Source of the DNA: JAXLVB01 sp046329195
Lineage (GTDB): Bacteria; Bacteroidota; Bacteroidia; Cytophagales; Spirosomataceae
NCBI GenBank assembly: GCA_046329195.1
Contig: JAXLVB010000001.1
Span: 2,356,001-2,420,000 of the forward strand
Length of the DNA stretch: 64,000 nucleotides
Direction of reading: 5' to 3'
Below, piece after piece: positions 7,761 to 17,072 of this stretch (its first letter is position 1; the number at the start of each line of letters is the position of its first letter). The notes under the pieces were generated by a model. The model did not search any database. It worked only from the letters and a program-made list of their open reading frames with translations, and was not told where the DNA came from. A program made the translations under genes and the position numbers.

Positions 7761-9599
7761 ATGTGTGGAATTGTTGCTTACGTCGGACACCGTGAGGCGT
7801 ATCCGTTGATTATTAAGGGCCTCAAACGCCTCGAATATCGGGGCTATGATAGTGCTGGAATTTGCCTGATGACGCAAGATGGACTGACCGTTTATAAGAA
7901 AAAAGGAAAGGTCAAAAAACTGGAAGAAAGCCTGCAAGGACAAGACCTCAAAAGTAATGTAGGGATCGGCCATACCCGCTGGGCTACCCACGGCGAGCCC
8001 AACGACGTAAACGCTCACCCACATTATTCGCAGAGCCATAATTTGGCGATTATCCATAATGGAATTATCGAAAACTACGCTTCTATTAAGCAGAATCTCA
8101 TCAACAAAGGGCATACTTTTCAGAGTGAGACTGACTCCGAAGTGTTTGTGCATTTTATTGAAGACATCCAAAAAAGCACAGGTTGTTTGTTAGAAGAGGC
8201 CGTACGTCTGGCCATGAAAGAAGTAGTAGGGGCCTATGCCATCGTGTTGATGTCCAAAGACGACCCCAGCTTACTGATTGCCGCTCGTAAAGGCTCTCCG
8301 TTGGTGATTGGTGTAGGCGACGACGAATACTTTTTTGCCTCTGATGCTACACCAATTATCGAATACACCAAAGAGGTGATTTATCTCAACGACTACGAAA
8401 TTGCCGTAGTACGCAACAATGAGCTGATTGTCAAGAATATTGATAATATCCTGACCTCGCCGTATATCCAAACGGTAGAGCTTGAACTGGAGGCCATTGA
8501 GAAGGGTGGTTACGACCACTTCATGATTAAAGAAATTTTTGAACAGCCTCGCTCAGTGCGAGATTGTATGCGGGGGCGTGTCAGTGCCGACGACGGACAT
8601 TTGGTATTGGGTGGTTTGCGAGAATACTTAGACCAACTAGCACAGTCGCAACGCATTGTGATTGTGGCCTGTGGTACCTCGTGGCATGCTGGCTTGGTGG
8701 CTGAATACATTTTTGAAGATTTGGCCAGAATTCCGGTGGAGGTCGAATACGCCTCGGAGTTTCGTTACCGCAATCCGATTATCAAAGAGGGCGATGTGGT
8801 GATAGCCATTTCGCAGTCGGGCGAAACTGCCGATACCCTGGCGGCTATCGAATTGGCCAAGTCCAAGGGAGCTACTATTATTGGGGTGTGCAATGTAGTA
8901 GGGGCTTCGATTCCACGAGCAAGCCATGCGGGAGCTTATACACACGCTGGCCCTGAGATTGGTGTGGCCAGTACAAAAGCCTTTACAGCTCAGGTGGTTA
9001 CGTTGGCGATGATGGCCATTGCCGTAGCTCGCCGAAAGGGCACACTACACGAAGACACCTTCCGCCGCTTATTGTTTGAGTTAGAACGGATTCCGGCCAA
9101 AATTGAAAAAGTCTTGAAAAGTGCCGACAAGGTAAAAGAAACATCGGCTTTGTTTAAAGACGCCCGTAATTTCATTTACTTAGGACGTGGCTACAATTTC
9201 CCGGTGGCCTTAGAAGGGGCACTGAAGCTCAAAGAAATTAGCTACATCCATGCCGAAGGCTATCCTGCCGCCGAAATGAAGCACGGCCCTATAGCCTTGA
9301 TAGACGAAGACATGCCTGTGGTGTTTATTGCCCTCAAAGACAGCTCTTACGAAAAAGTAGTTTCCAACATTCAAGAAGTAAAAGCTCGTAAGGGGAAGGT
9401 TATCGCCATTGTGACCGAAGGCGATAAGCATATTCCGACAATGGCTGATTTTACAGTAGAAGTGCCGATTGCACACGAAGCGTTAATGCCACTGTTGTCG
9501 GTGATTCCGTTGCAGTTGATGTCGTATTACATTGCTGTGATGCGTGGGTGCAACGTGGATCAACCTCGCAACTTGGCCAAGTCGGTAACGGTGGAGTAA
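7761..9599 (+). CDS. glmS: Glutamine--fructose-6-phosphate aminotransferase (isomerizing)
   Basis: A 612-residue enzyme making glucosamine-6-phosphate from fructose-6-phosphate and glutamine, the entry step to UDP-GlcNAc. The N-terminal glutaminase domain starts MCGIVAYVG, with Cys2 as nucleophile after Met removal; EYRGYDSAG, IGHTRWATHG and HNGIIENY follow. Two SIS isomerase domains are shown by VACGTSWHAG, ISQSGETADTLAA, the GYPAAEMKHGPIALID segment and the C-terminal NLAKSVTVE. Length and ends match the family exactly. It is monocistronic by its flanking terminators (7663-7696 upstream, 9617-9676 downstream). glmM is also in this window, at 51940, but not linked. Confidence 0.98.
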   Translation: MCGIVAYVGHREAYPLIIKGLKRLEYRGYDSAGICLMTQDGLTVYKKKGKVKKLEESLQGQDLKSNVGIGHTRWATHGEPNDVNAHPHYSQSHNLAIIHNGIIENYASIKQNLINKGHTFQSETDSEVFVHFIEDIQKSTGCLLEEAVRLAMKEVVGAYAIVLMSKDDPSLLIAARKGSPLVIGVGDDEYFFASDATPIIEYTKEVIYLNDYEIAVVRNNELIVKNIDNILTSPYIQTVELELEAIEKGGYDHFMIKEIFEQPRSVRDCMRGRVSADDGHLVLGGLREYLDQLAQSQRIVIVACGTSWHAGLVAEYIFEDLARIPVEVEYASEFRYRNPIIKEGDVVIAISQSGETADTLAAIELAKSKGATIIGVCNVVGASIPRASHAGAYTHAGPEIGVASTKAFTAQVVTLAMMAIAVARRKGTLHEDTFRRLLFELERIPAKIEKVLKSADKVKETSALFKDARNFIYLGRGYNFPVALEGALKLKEISYIHAEGYPAAEMKHGPIALIDEDMPVVFIALKDSSYEKVVSNIQEVKARKGKVIAIVTEGDKHIPTMADFTVEVPIAHEALMPLLSVIPLQLMSYYIAVMRGCNVDQPRNLAKSVTVE

Positions 9600-9616
9600 A
9601 CAGGCTATTTTGTATA

Positions 9617-9676
9617 AAACAGCCTAAGCCATCGAGACCCCCAATAGGTCTTTGGTGGCTTAGGCTGTTTGTTTTA
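9617..9676 (+). terminator. Long intrinsic terminator after glmS
   Basis: A 15-bp perfect outer stem (9617-9631 with 9656-9670; AAACAGCCTAAGCCA paired with TGGCTTAGGCTGTTT) encloses a second small stem (AGACC/GGTCT). It is followed by GTTTT. Confidence 0.9.
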
Positions 9677-9739
9677 AAGCGTAGTTGGCAAACAATTGAC
9701 CAGACCCGCATCGAAGTTATAAGTAAATTAGCTACCGCC

Positions 9740-9771
9740 TAGGGAGTGGCTGAATAATCATCCATTCCCTA
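9740..9771. other. Hairpin upstream of the LVIVD gene
   Basis: A 10-bp stem (TAGGGAGTGG with CCATTCCCTA, one G-U pair) and a 12-nt loop, about 80 nt before the next start codon. No T run follows, so it is not an obvious terminator. Its role is unknown. Confidence 0.35.
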
Positions 9772-9853
9772 AAAGGACAAGATTCTCAACAGAGTAAATG
9801 CAACCCTATTGCAAGTTTGGGTGTCTTATGGCAAAACACTTACCCCTTTTGCC

Positions 9854-10399
9854 ATGAAAAATATTGTACAAACTTGGTTCCGAAAGCACCTTGCCTTAGC
9901 CATAGGAGGGGTGCTTTTGTTATCATCGTGCTATGTGAAAGAGGCAGCCCCTACCAACGTAGAAGGGTACCGACCTATCTACAAGTCCATCAGCCAAGTG
10001 CAGCAAATCGAAACAATGGCGGCTCAGCCCCTAAAGCAGCCCGGAAAAATCTATGTCAAAGACACCTATTTGTTTGTCAACGAATACAACAAAGGCATTC
10101 ATATCATTAATAATCAAGACCCTGTCAACCCAAAACGAGTGGCGTTTATCAGTATTCCGGGCAATGTGGATATAGCCGTGAAGGGCAGTACGCTCTACGC
10201 TGATAACTATACAGACATGGTGGCGCTAGACATCAGTAATCCAGCTAGTGTGAAAGTACTCAAGCGCATTGAGGGGGCTTTTCCGATACAGGCCTACCCA
10301 CCCTACACAGGAGTGTATTTTGAGTGTGTCAGCTCTGACAAAGGCGTGGTGATAGGCTGGGAAAAAACCACCCTAACCGACCCCAAGTGTAGGCGTTAA
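9854..10399 (+). CDS. LVIVD-repeat lipoprotein (short)
   Basis: A 181-residue predicted lipoprotein: Arg/Lys n-region, hydrophobic core AIGGVLLL and lipobox LSSC with Cys26. The body has LVIVD-type beta-propeller strands ('gkiYvkd.YLFVnEynkGihIIn...dP.nPk.vaFi', then 'dmvaLDISNPasvkvlkri'), consistent with a partial seven-bladed propeller at the cell surface. The ATG at 9854 was chosen because the in-frame codon 45 nt upstream would place a polar extension before the signal peptide. The protein ends DPKCRR. A second LVIVD lipoprotein with its own lipobox follows after 98 nt, so these look like paralogues, not halves of one broken gene. Function unknown. Confidence 0.8.
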   Translation: MKNIVQTWFRKHLALAIGGVLLLSSCYVKEAAPTNVEGYRPIYKSISQVQQIETMAAQPLKQPGKIYVKDTYLFVNEYNKGIHIINNQDPVNPKRVAFISIPGNVDIAVKGSTLYADNYTDMVALDISNPASVKVLKRIEGAFPIQAYPPYTGVYFECVSSDKGVVIGWEKTTLTDPKCRR

Positions 10400-10497
10400 G
10401 CAACGCTATTCGATGTTCCGATACGCTATTCTATAATATTGATAGTCAGTGCGTTGGGTTCTTCTAATGACATATTTTTAAATTTGCTACATTGCTT

Positions 10498-11232
10498 ATG
10501 AAAACGTTAGTAAAGTTATTGATGCTAGGTGGGGTATTGGTAGGATGCCAAACCAACGGCAATTTATCGCCTTCGTTGGCCGGAACAGGCGGTTCTATGG
10601 CTCGCTTTGCCATTGTGGGAGACAACCTCTATACCGTTAGCAATACCACTCTCACATTGTTTGATATTTCGACCGAAACCAATCCTATCAAAAGCAAAGA
10701 CATTAAGTTGGGGTTTGGGATTGAGACCATCTTTCCGTACCAATCCAATTTGTTTATTGGTACTCAAACGGGGATGAAGATTTATGACAACTCTAATTCA
10801 CTCAATCCAGTCGAAATCTCGACCTATGCACACGTAACCAGTTGTGACCCCGTGGTGGTGCAAGGGCAATATGCTTACGTAACCCTCCGAAACGGAACAG
10901 CTTGCCGTAATGGGTCCAATTTATTAGAGGTAGTAGATCTGAGCAATCTAAAAGAGCCCAAGCTCATCAAGAGTATTCAGATGAGCAATCCACATGGCTT
11001 GGGTGTAGATGCCAAAGACCTGTTTGTGTGCGAAGGGGATTTTGGCCTCAAGGTATTTGACCTTACCGACCCTGCTAATCCACAACTCACTCAATCCATC
11101 AGCGATGTACGTTCTTATGATGTAATTCCTCAAAACAAGCTCCTCATCCTGACCGGAAAAGACGGTATCTATCAGTACGATTACAGTAACCGCAAACAAC
11201 TAAAACCCATCAGTAAAATCCCTACCGAATGA
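10498..11232 (+). CDS. LVIVD-repeat lipoprotein
   Basis: A 244-residue lipoprotein with a short signal (lipobox LVGC, Cys17). It has at least four propeller-like repeats of the form 'l..FDIS....P', 'MKIYDNSNSLNPVEISTY', 'LLEVVDLSNLKEPKLIKSI' and 'LKVFDLTDPANPQLTQSI', the LVIVD pattern. The ATG at 10498 is preferred to the TTG at 10492. The stop overlaps the start of the next gene in an ATGA arrangement (11229-11232), so the two are translationally coupled. Probably an outer-membrane or periplasmic scaffold or binding protein; no catalytic motif is visible. Confidence 0.82.
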   Translation: MKTLVKLLMLGGVLVGCQTNGNLSPSLAGTGGSMARFAIVGDNLYTVSNTTLTLFDISTETNPIKSKDIKLGFGIETIFPYQSNLFIGTQTGMKIYDNSNSLNPVEISTYAHVTSCDPVVVQGQYAYVTLRNGTACRNGSNLLEVVDLSNLKEPKLIKSIQMSNPHGLGVDAKDLFVCEGDFGLKVFDLTDPANPQLTQSISDVRSYDVIPQNKLLILTGKDGIYQYDYSNRKQLKPISKIPTE

Positions 11233-11912
11233 AAACATGGTTATTGGTGGTGTTGGTAGCAATTACTCAGGTACATGGGCAAGATACCTTACGTAAACCA
11301 CGAGCTATTCCTGTAATGGCCTTCAAATGGGCTCCTTTGAGTATGTTTGACATAGATCCTACCTATCAGTTTGCCACGGAATGGTTTCTAGCCGAGGGCA
11401 GCAAGTCGTTTCAGATAGAGGGTGGTTATGGCAAGCGAGGCTCTATTCCTAAAATATGGAATACCACTGCTATAAACCCTGCCGAAACCTGGCGAGGGCG
11501 AGCCGAAATGCGCTGGTACAATTGGCAAAACCGAGAGGGATGGTCGCATTACACGGCCATCGAGGGAGTCTATAAGCAAGTGAATGAACAGCGGGAAGAC
11601 GAAATCGGCAAAGACTGCTCTGGCGTAGGAGGGTGTAGTTATGTAGAGCGAATCGGGTATTTGCGTACCAAGCAGGTAATTGGACTAAGCTACAAAGCAG
11701 GTTGGCAATACGCCATAGACCATTTTGTGTTTGATTTGTACGTAGGTTGCGGATTCCGAGCCATAGCCATTACGGGTATTAAGCAAAACGAAGAAAATGG
11801 ATTTATTAACGTTCGGACCAATCTCTTTGAGCGCCGAGCAGGTTGGTATGCAGGGCCGCAACTCAACTTAGGTTTCAAAGTGGGGTATTTATTCACTCGG
11901 TCGTCCAAATAG
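11229..11912 (+). CDS. Predicted outer-membrane beta-barrel protein
   Basis: A 227-residue protein with a cleavable signal peptide (MKTWLLVVLVAITQVHGQ). It has alternating aromatic strands typical of small outer-membrane barrels, such as FQIEGGYGKRG, RGRAEMRWYNW, HYTAIEGVYKQ and FVFDLYVGCGFRAIAI, and a closing strand LNLGFKVGYLF. It resembles the DUF3575-like barrels of Bacteroidota. It starts within the stop of the upstream LVIVD gene (4-nt overlap), so the lipoproteins and this barrel probably form one envelope unit. An internal Cys pair (KDCSGVGGC) may form a loop disulfide. The molecule handled is unknown. Confidence 0.7.
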   Translation: MKTWLLVVLVAITQVHGQDTLRKPRAIPVMAFKWAPLSMFDIDPTYQFATEWFLAEGSKSFQIEGGYGKRGSIPKIWNTTAINPAETWRGRAEMRWYNWQNREGWSHYTAIEGVYKQVNEQREDEIGKDCSGVGGCSYVERIGYLRTKQVIGLSYKAGWQYAIDHFVFDLYVGCGFRAIAITGIKQNEENGFINVRTNLFERRAGWYAGPQLNLGFKVGYLFTRSSK

Positions 11913-11951
11913 CGTTTGAGGTTCAACGCATTCGTCTGTTATTTTTGCTCT

Positions 11952-12851
11952 ATGAAACAAGTCATCTGCTTCTTTGTACTATTCAGTCTGGTTGAACAAC
12001 TGGCACAAGCCCAAAATGGTATTGTAGTGATGCAAACCGATTTTGGTACCAAAGACGGCGCTGTATCGGCCATGAAAGGCGTAGCCCTGGGTGTGTCGCC
12101 ACAGCTCAAACTCTATGACCTCACCCACGAAATACCAGCCTACAACATCTGGGAGGCCGCTTATCGCTTGGTACAAACGGCCCCATATTACCCCAGAGGA
12201 ACGGTATTTGTGTCGGTTTGTGACCCGGGCGTAGGTACTGAGCGCAAGTCGGTGGTGATGAAGTCAAAATCAGGGCATTTTTTTGTAACGCCTGATAACG
12301 GTACCCTCACCCTGGTGGCTGAACAACTGGGTATTGCCGAGGTACGAGAAATAGACGAAGCCGTAAATCGTCGAAAAAACTCTAATGCCTCCTACACTTT
12401 TCATGGGCGAGACGTCTATGCTTACACCGCCGCACGCCTAGCGGCTAAAGTGATTACCTATGCCCAAGTAGGTCGGAAACTACCTACCGAAGTAGTAAAA
12501 ATCCCTTATCAACAAGCTACATTGAACACTAATCAACTCAGCGGAAACATTCCGGTATTAGATGTTCAGTACGGGAACGTTTGGTCAAACATCCCCAAAG
12601 CTTTGTTTGACAAGCTGAACGTCAAGGTAGGAGAGAAGGTGCGGGTACAAATTTTTCATCAAAACCAACAGCAATTTGATGAAGTAATGGTGTATGCCAA
12701 CACGTTTGGACAAGTACCTGAAGGGCAAAACTTGGCGTATTTCAATAGTTTGATGAACTTTTCGGTAGCCGTCAACATGGGTAACTTTTCAGAAAAATAT
12801 AAAGTATTTAGCGGGGCGGAGTGGTCCATCAAAGTAGAGGCTGTGCGGTAA
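11952..12851 (+). CDS. SAM hydroxide adenosyltransferase family protein (DUF62) with signal peptide
   Basis: 299 residues. After a signal peptide (residues 1-20, ending AQAQ) come the family motifs in order: MQTDFGTKDGAVSAMKGV, LYDLTHEIPAYN, VCDPGVGTERK, TPDNGTLTLV, FHGRDVYAYTAARLA and the C-terminal barrel motif VQYGNVWSNIP. Known members hydrolyse S-adenosylmethionine to adenosine and methionine; halogenase relatives use chloride or fluoride. The secretion signal is unexpected because SAM is cytoplasmic. The ATG at 11952 is the natural start of the signal peptide; an upstream in-frame start at 11916 overlaps no feature but adds a polar stretch. A terminator follows at 12881-12911. Confidence 0.88.
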   Translation: MKQVICFFVLFSLVEQLAQAQNGIVVMQTDFGTKDGAVSAMKGVALGVSPQLKLYDLTHEIPAYNIWEAAYRLVQTAPYYPRGTVFVSVCDPGVGTERKSVVMKSKSGHFFVTPDNGTLTLVAEQLGIAEVREIDEAVNRRKNSNASYTFHGRDVYAYTAARLAAKVITYAQVGRKLPTEVVKIPYQQATLNTNQLSGNIPVLDVQYGNVWSNIPKALFDKLNVKVGEKVRVQIFHQNQQQFDEVMVYANTFGQVPEGQNLAYFNSLMNFSVAVNMGNFSEKYKVFSGAEWSIKVEAVR

Positions 12852-12880
12852 AATACGGCATCAGTGATTGAATTGATTTT

Positions 12881-12911
12881 AACGGCAGGTTTTCTCACTT
12901 GCCGTTTTTTG
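12881..12911 (+). terminator. Intrinsic terminator before the first HTCS gene
   Basis: AACGGCA (12881-12887) pairs with TGCCGTT (12900-12906), followed by a T run. Confidence 0.8.
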
Positions 12912-12955
12912 TTGCCCGAAAAAATATTTATTTTGGGTTGCAGAAGTTACCCTCA

Positions 12956-15900
12956 ATGAAACACCTTGTCGGAATCGTATTGCTGTTGTGCTTTCCTTGG
13001 TTGGCAAAAAGCCAAAATTGGCAGCCCGTAGGGCTTGCCGAAGGACTGTCGCAGGGGATGGTGTATGACTTGGTACAAGACCAGCAAGGGTTCTTATGGA
13101 TTGCTACTAAAGATGGCCTTAATCGGTATGATGGGTATAACTTCAAAGTGTTTACCAACGACCCTTATAATCCATTCAGTATCTCGGGCAATACCTGTAC
13201 GGCCTTGTTGTATGATAGCAAGGGGCGATTGTGGATAGGTACTGAAAAGGATGGTCTTAATTTGTATAATCCTGTTAATCAGCAATTTTATCGAATTAAT
13301 GTCAAGCAGCAAGAACACGCTGGAGGTGGTAACTACAATATTCTGCAACTGGAAGAAGACAAAACGGGAGCTATCTGGATTGTGACCGACCAAGCATCAG
13401 TGCAATTCAAAATAACGATTCCTTCCGAGTTTGTGGTGGAAACAGAAGCCGTTCTGCGCCTAACGTTGTCCCCATTGAGTCCTTCTGTTGTTCCGCCAGT
13501 TACACCACACCAACATGTTGGTTTGCAAGGGAAAGTAGCTCAAAATTTATGCGGTTTTTTAGGAAAATGGATTGAAGGTAAGCCTCAACAGCGAGATTTT
13601 TATATTCTTCAAGACCACCAGCAAAATCAGTGGGTTTTGTTAGATAAAGAGCTGATTTGCTGGAAAGATAGCATTCGCAAAACGATTCCATTGGTTGAAG
13701 GAGCCTACAAAAAAATGTACCATTTTCGAGATGGAATAATTGCTATCTGTGACCAACACCATCTCTGGCTCATGCCACCTCAAGAACTCCTAAAGCAAGA
13801 TAGTTTGACTAGTAAAAACGCCTATGCGTTGGTTCCTGACTCCAGACGTATCAATACCATTCGGAAAGATAACGTAGGCAACATCTGGTTAGGTACAAGA
13901 GGATATGGGTTGTATAAATTCAACCCTCGTATCAGGCAGTTTAATGCCAAATTACCTACTTTTTCGCCCTCGTATTTGTTTCAAGATGCCCAAGGGCGAG
14001 TGTATTTTCATGGCAACGCCAAGCCAGGGTATCAGTATTACCAGTTGGAGAGCCCTACTACTTACCATCCTATTTCTCCTGCTGTGGCGTCGGTTCGGTA
14101 TTCGCACGACTATCTACTTCAAGACCGCAAGCAGCAATTTTGGCTGTTGGCTAGAGAAGATACTGTACGATGTTTATTCAAATTTACGAAAGATTGGCAA
14201 CTCGTTCAGCGGTATGTACTGCCAGCGGCCTATCATGAAAGCCCTTATAGTGCCAAACTAGTAGAAGACCACCAAGGTAATATCTGGGTAGGCTTAGTAA
14301 ATGGCCAATTAGTTCGATTTGACCCTATCACCGCCCAATTTAAGGTGTTTAGTTATAAGTCGCTGTTGCCACAGAGTGGAGCTACGATTGAGGTACTCTC
14401 CATGTACCAGAGTGCTCCAAATGTCTGTTGGATTGGCACTCAAAAAGGGCTCGTCAAAGTAGATAATTTTCTGACTGCTCCAACGTTCAGTATTTTCAAA
14501 AACAATCCCAACGAGCGTTTTAGCCTTAGCAACGACGTAGTTTCGGGCTGTGTCAACGACCCCGTTCAGCCTGACAAATACCTGTGGGTGAGCACAAAAG
14601 GAGGAGGACTTGAACGCTTAGATAAGCAGACTGGAACGTTTGAACACTTTACCGAAAAACAAGGTTTACCCAATAAAGTAGTATATGGCGTGCTGGTAGG
14701 CGACGACCAAAATCTTTGGATGAGCACCAACCGAGGGCTAGCACGACTCAATCCGAAGTCGCTGGTTTTCACTAATTTTAATAAGTCAGATGGCCTTCAA
14801 GACGACGAATTCAACACCAACTCATACTTCAAAGCACCGTCTGGTGAGTTGCTTTTTGGGGGCATCAATGGCTTCAATGTATTCCGACCTTCTCAAATCG
14901 GGAAAACCACAACGCCGCCTACCCTTCGGCTACTCAGCTTAAAAGTAAACAACATTCCGATAGAGGTAGCCGACGAGTCAGGATTACTCGACCAAGCTAT
15001 TGAATACTTGCCTCCCATCGAATTGGCACATAACCAGAACCAACTGGCCATCGAGTTTGGACTGATGGATTTTACGAACCCTGTCAAAAATCGTTTTCGT
15101 TATCAATTAGAAGGTATTGATAACGAATGGGTCGAAACTGGCACTAATCATGTTGCTAATTTTGCTCAACTTCCTAGCGGAAGCTATACACTGCGAGTAA
15201 TAGGTACAACCGATGGCGAAAATTGGAGCAAACCCGTCGAACTGAGCATTCGGATACACCCTCCGTTTTACCGTACTTGGTGGGCGTATTTGTTGTATCT
15301 GTTAGCGATTGGTTATTTGGTGTATCGTTGGAACCAAAACCAGCTTAACCGAGTGCGCTTACAGCAACAGTTGCTTTACAAAGACAAAGAAGCTGAACGA
15401 CTGGCCGAATTGGATGCTATCAAAACCAACTTTTTTGCCAACATCTCGCACGAGTTTCGTACGCCCCTCACGCTGATTTTGGGGCCTGTGGAGCAAATGC
15501 TCAATGACTACCCCAACGATGGCCGTTTCCCGCTGGTACGGCGCAATGCGCAACGCTTGCTGGCACTCATTAATCAACTCTTAGACATCAGCAAACTCGA
15601 AGCCGGGCAGATTCAACCCGAATTGACGCATCTAGAAGTGGTACGCTATTTCCGCACGCTCATGAGTTCGTTTACATCCTTGGCCGAGAGTCGGCAAATT
15701 ACCTTTGAAGTCAGTCAAAACCAGCAGGAGGTATGGGGGTATCTGGATACAGACAAAACCGAAAAAATGATGACCAACCTACTCTCCAACGCCTTTAAGT
15801 TTACCAATCAGGGTGGCAGCGTGAGGGTAGAAGTTAGCTATGGAGCAGGTAACCGACAGGCAGAAATCAAGATAGCAGACACGGGTATAGGTATCAAGGC

Positions 15901-16939
15901 AGACAAATTGGGGCAAATCTTTAACCGCTTTTATCAAGTAGAATCAGACCAGCGGCGTAGCTATGAAGGCACCGGTATTGGCTTGGCACTGGTCAAAGAA
16001 TTGGTAGAGGTACTCAAAGGAAAGATTAGGGTCGAAAGCCAAGAAGGAGCTGGCACTACGTTTTGGGTAGAATTGCCCATAGACGAACACACCTGGGCCA
16101 ATTATCCAAAAACAAGCCATGAGAGAATCCCTAAGCCTTTTATTGAACAACTCCCCGTAGCAACAATAACGCCTACTGACTTGTTGGCCAATGAAAATAT
16201 CTTATTGTTGATTGATGACAATGCTGATATTCGAGCCTACGTGCGGCAGATTTTTGAACCAGAATATCAAATCGTAGAAGCACAAGATGGAGAAGAAGGC
16301 TTGGCCCAGGCGATGGCCTACGTGCCCAACCTCATCATCAGTGACCTGATGATGCCTCGCATGGATGGCTTCGAGTTTTGTCGCCGTCTGAAGAGTAACG
16401 AGAAAACGAGCCACATTCCGGTGATTATGCTTACGGCCAAAGCCAATGTAGAGAGCCGAATCGAAGGCTTTGAGCTGGGTGCTGACGATTACTTGGTGAA
16501 GCCCTTCAATACCGCCGAAATCAAAGCACGAGTCAAGAACCTACTCGACAAGCAGGAAAAACTACGGCAGTATTTCAACGGCAAAACCATGGAGCTCAAG
16601 CCAAGCGAAATACGAGTTAACTCGATGGATGAGGCTTTTCTTGGCAAAGTCAAAGTTATCATGGAGCAGCAACTCTCCAACAGTGCCTTTAGTGTGGTGG
16701 ACTTTGCTGAAGCCATGAACATGAGTAAGTCGCAGCTTAACCGCAAACTCAATGCCCTCACCAGCCAGTCGAGCAATGAGCTCCTGCGGGACTTCCGCCT
16801 CCAGCGAGCAGCGGAGTTACTCAGCCAGCGAGCGGGTACCGTGTCTGAAATAGCCTATCAGGTAGGGTTTGAACACCTGTCATACTTTGCTAAGAGCTTT
16901 CAAGAACGATACGGCAAGCTCCCTTCCGAATACCCGTAA
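12956..16939 (+). CDS. Hybrid two-component system regulator with Reg_prop sensor (HTCS 1)
   Basis: A 1327-residue one-protein signalling system. In order: a signal peptide (to about residue 20), a large periplasmic sensor of Reg_prop propeller repeats (GFLWIATKDGLNRYDG, GRLWIGTEKDGLNLY, GNIWLGTRGYGLYKF and others), a Y_Y_Y domain, a TM helix near 775-792, HisKA with His832 in ANISHEFRTPL, HATPase with GTGIGLALV, a receiver domain with phospho-acceptor Asp1130 in ISDLMMPRMDG, and a C-terminal AraC-type DNA-binding domain. All catalytic residues are present. Such proteins usually sense a carbohydrate or its breakdown product and activate the neighbouring gene set. The adjacent downstream gene (17211) has 21-bp direct repeats in its promoter and is the likely target. 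Confidence 0.95.
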   Translation: MKHLVGIVLLLCFPWLAKSQNWQPVGLAEGLSQGMVYDLVQDQQGFLWIATKDGLNRYDGYNFKVFTNDPYNPFSISGNTCTALLYDSKGRLWIGTEKDGLNLYNPVNQQFYRINVKQQEHAGGGNYNILQLEEDKTGAIWIVTDQASVQFKITIPSEFVVETEAVLRLTLSPLSPSVVPPVTPHQHVGLQGKVAQNLCGFLGKWIEGKPQQRDFYILQDHQQNQWVLLDKELICWKDSIRKTIPLVEGAYKKMYHFRDGIIAICDQHHLWLMPPQELLKQDSLTSKNAYALVPDSRRINTIRKDNVGNIWLGTRGYGLYKFNPRIRQFNAKLPTFSPSYLFQDAQGRVYFHGNAKPGYQYYQLESPTTYHPISPAVASVRYSHDYLLQDRKQQFWLLAREDTVRCLFKFTKDWQLVQRYVLPAAYHESPYSAKLVEDHQGNIWVGLVNGQLVRFDPITAQFKVFSYKSLLPQSGATIEVLSMYQSAPNVCWIGTQKGLVKVDNFLTAPTFSIFKNNPNERFSLSNDVVSGCVNDPVQPDKYLWVSTKGGGLERLDKQTGTFEHFTEKQGLPNKVVYGVLVGDDQNLWMSTNRGLARLNPKSLVFTNFNKSDGLQDDEFNTNSYFKAPSGELLFGGINGFNVFRPSQIGKTTTPPTLRLLSLKVNNIPIEVADESGLLDQAIEYLPPIELAHNQNQLAIEFGLMDFTNPVKNRFRYQLEGIDNEWVETGTNHVANFAQLPSGSYTLRVIGTTDGENWSKPVELSIRIHPPFYRTWWAYLLYLLAIGYLVYRWNQNQLNRVRLQQQLLYKDKEAERLAELDAIKTNFFANISHEFRTPLTLILGPVEQMLNDYPNDGRFPLVRRNAQRLLALINQLLDISKLEAGQIQPELTHLEVVRYFRTLMSSFTSLAESRQITFEVSQNQQEVWGYLDTDKTEKMMTNLLSNAFKFTNQGGSVRVEVSYGAGNRQAEIKIADTGIGIKADKLGQIFNRFYQVESDQRRSYEGTGIGLALVKELVEVLKGKIRVESQEGAGTTFWVELPIDEHTWANYPKTSHERIPKPFIEQLPVATITPTDLLANENILLLIDDNADIRAYVRQIFEPEYQIVEAQDGEEGLAQAMAYVPNLIISDLMMPRMDGFEFCRRLKSNEKTSHIPVIMLTAKANVESRIEGFELGADDYLVKPFNTAEIKARVKNLLDKQEKLRQYFNGKTMELKPSEIRVNSMDEAFLGKVKVIMEQQLSNSAFSVVDFAEAMNMSKSQLNRKLNALTSQSSNELLRDFRLQRAAELLSQRAGTVSEIAYQVGFEHLSYFAKSFQERYGKLPSEYP

Positions 16940-16967
16940 AATCACCCTTGGCAGAATACCAATACTC

Positions 16968-17007
16968 CCCAAAAGCCCTCAAATCGCCCGATTTGAGGGC
17001 TTTTGGG
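16968..17007. terminator. Perfect 19-bp palindrome after HTCS 1 (terminator and/or regulatory element)
   Basis: Arms 16968-16986 and 16989-17007 are perfectly complementary with a 2-nt centre. It lies 28 nt after the HTCS 1 stop and 5 nt before the 21-bp direct repeats. It lacks a long T run. A palindrome in the same place relative to the repeats occurs at 28588-28621, where no upstream gene needs terminating, so a regulatory role is possible. Confidence 0.75.
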
Positions 17008-17012
17008 CATAA

Positions 17013-17054
17013 ATGCGCCAAAAGTGTTAAACGATGCGCCGTTTGTGTTAACCC
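17013..17054 (+). promoter_or_regulatory. Two 21-bp direct repeats: putative operator for the HTCS 1 AraC domain
   Basis: Units 17013-17033 and 17034-17054 share ATGCGCC and GTGTTAA at exactly 21-bp spacing, two helical turns. Tandem 21-bp sites are the classical layout for AraC-type activators. The second unit ends just upstream of the -7 element at 17073-17080. Confidence 0.6.
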
Positions 17055-17072
17055 TTGCATGGGCCAGAAAAT

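Noticed and set aside
9854..11232. The two LVIVD genes as one frameshifted gene
   Set aside because: Each has its own signal peptide and lipobox, and a 98-nt gap separates them.
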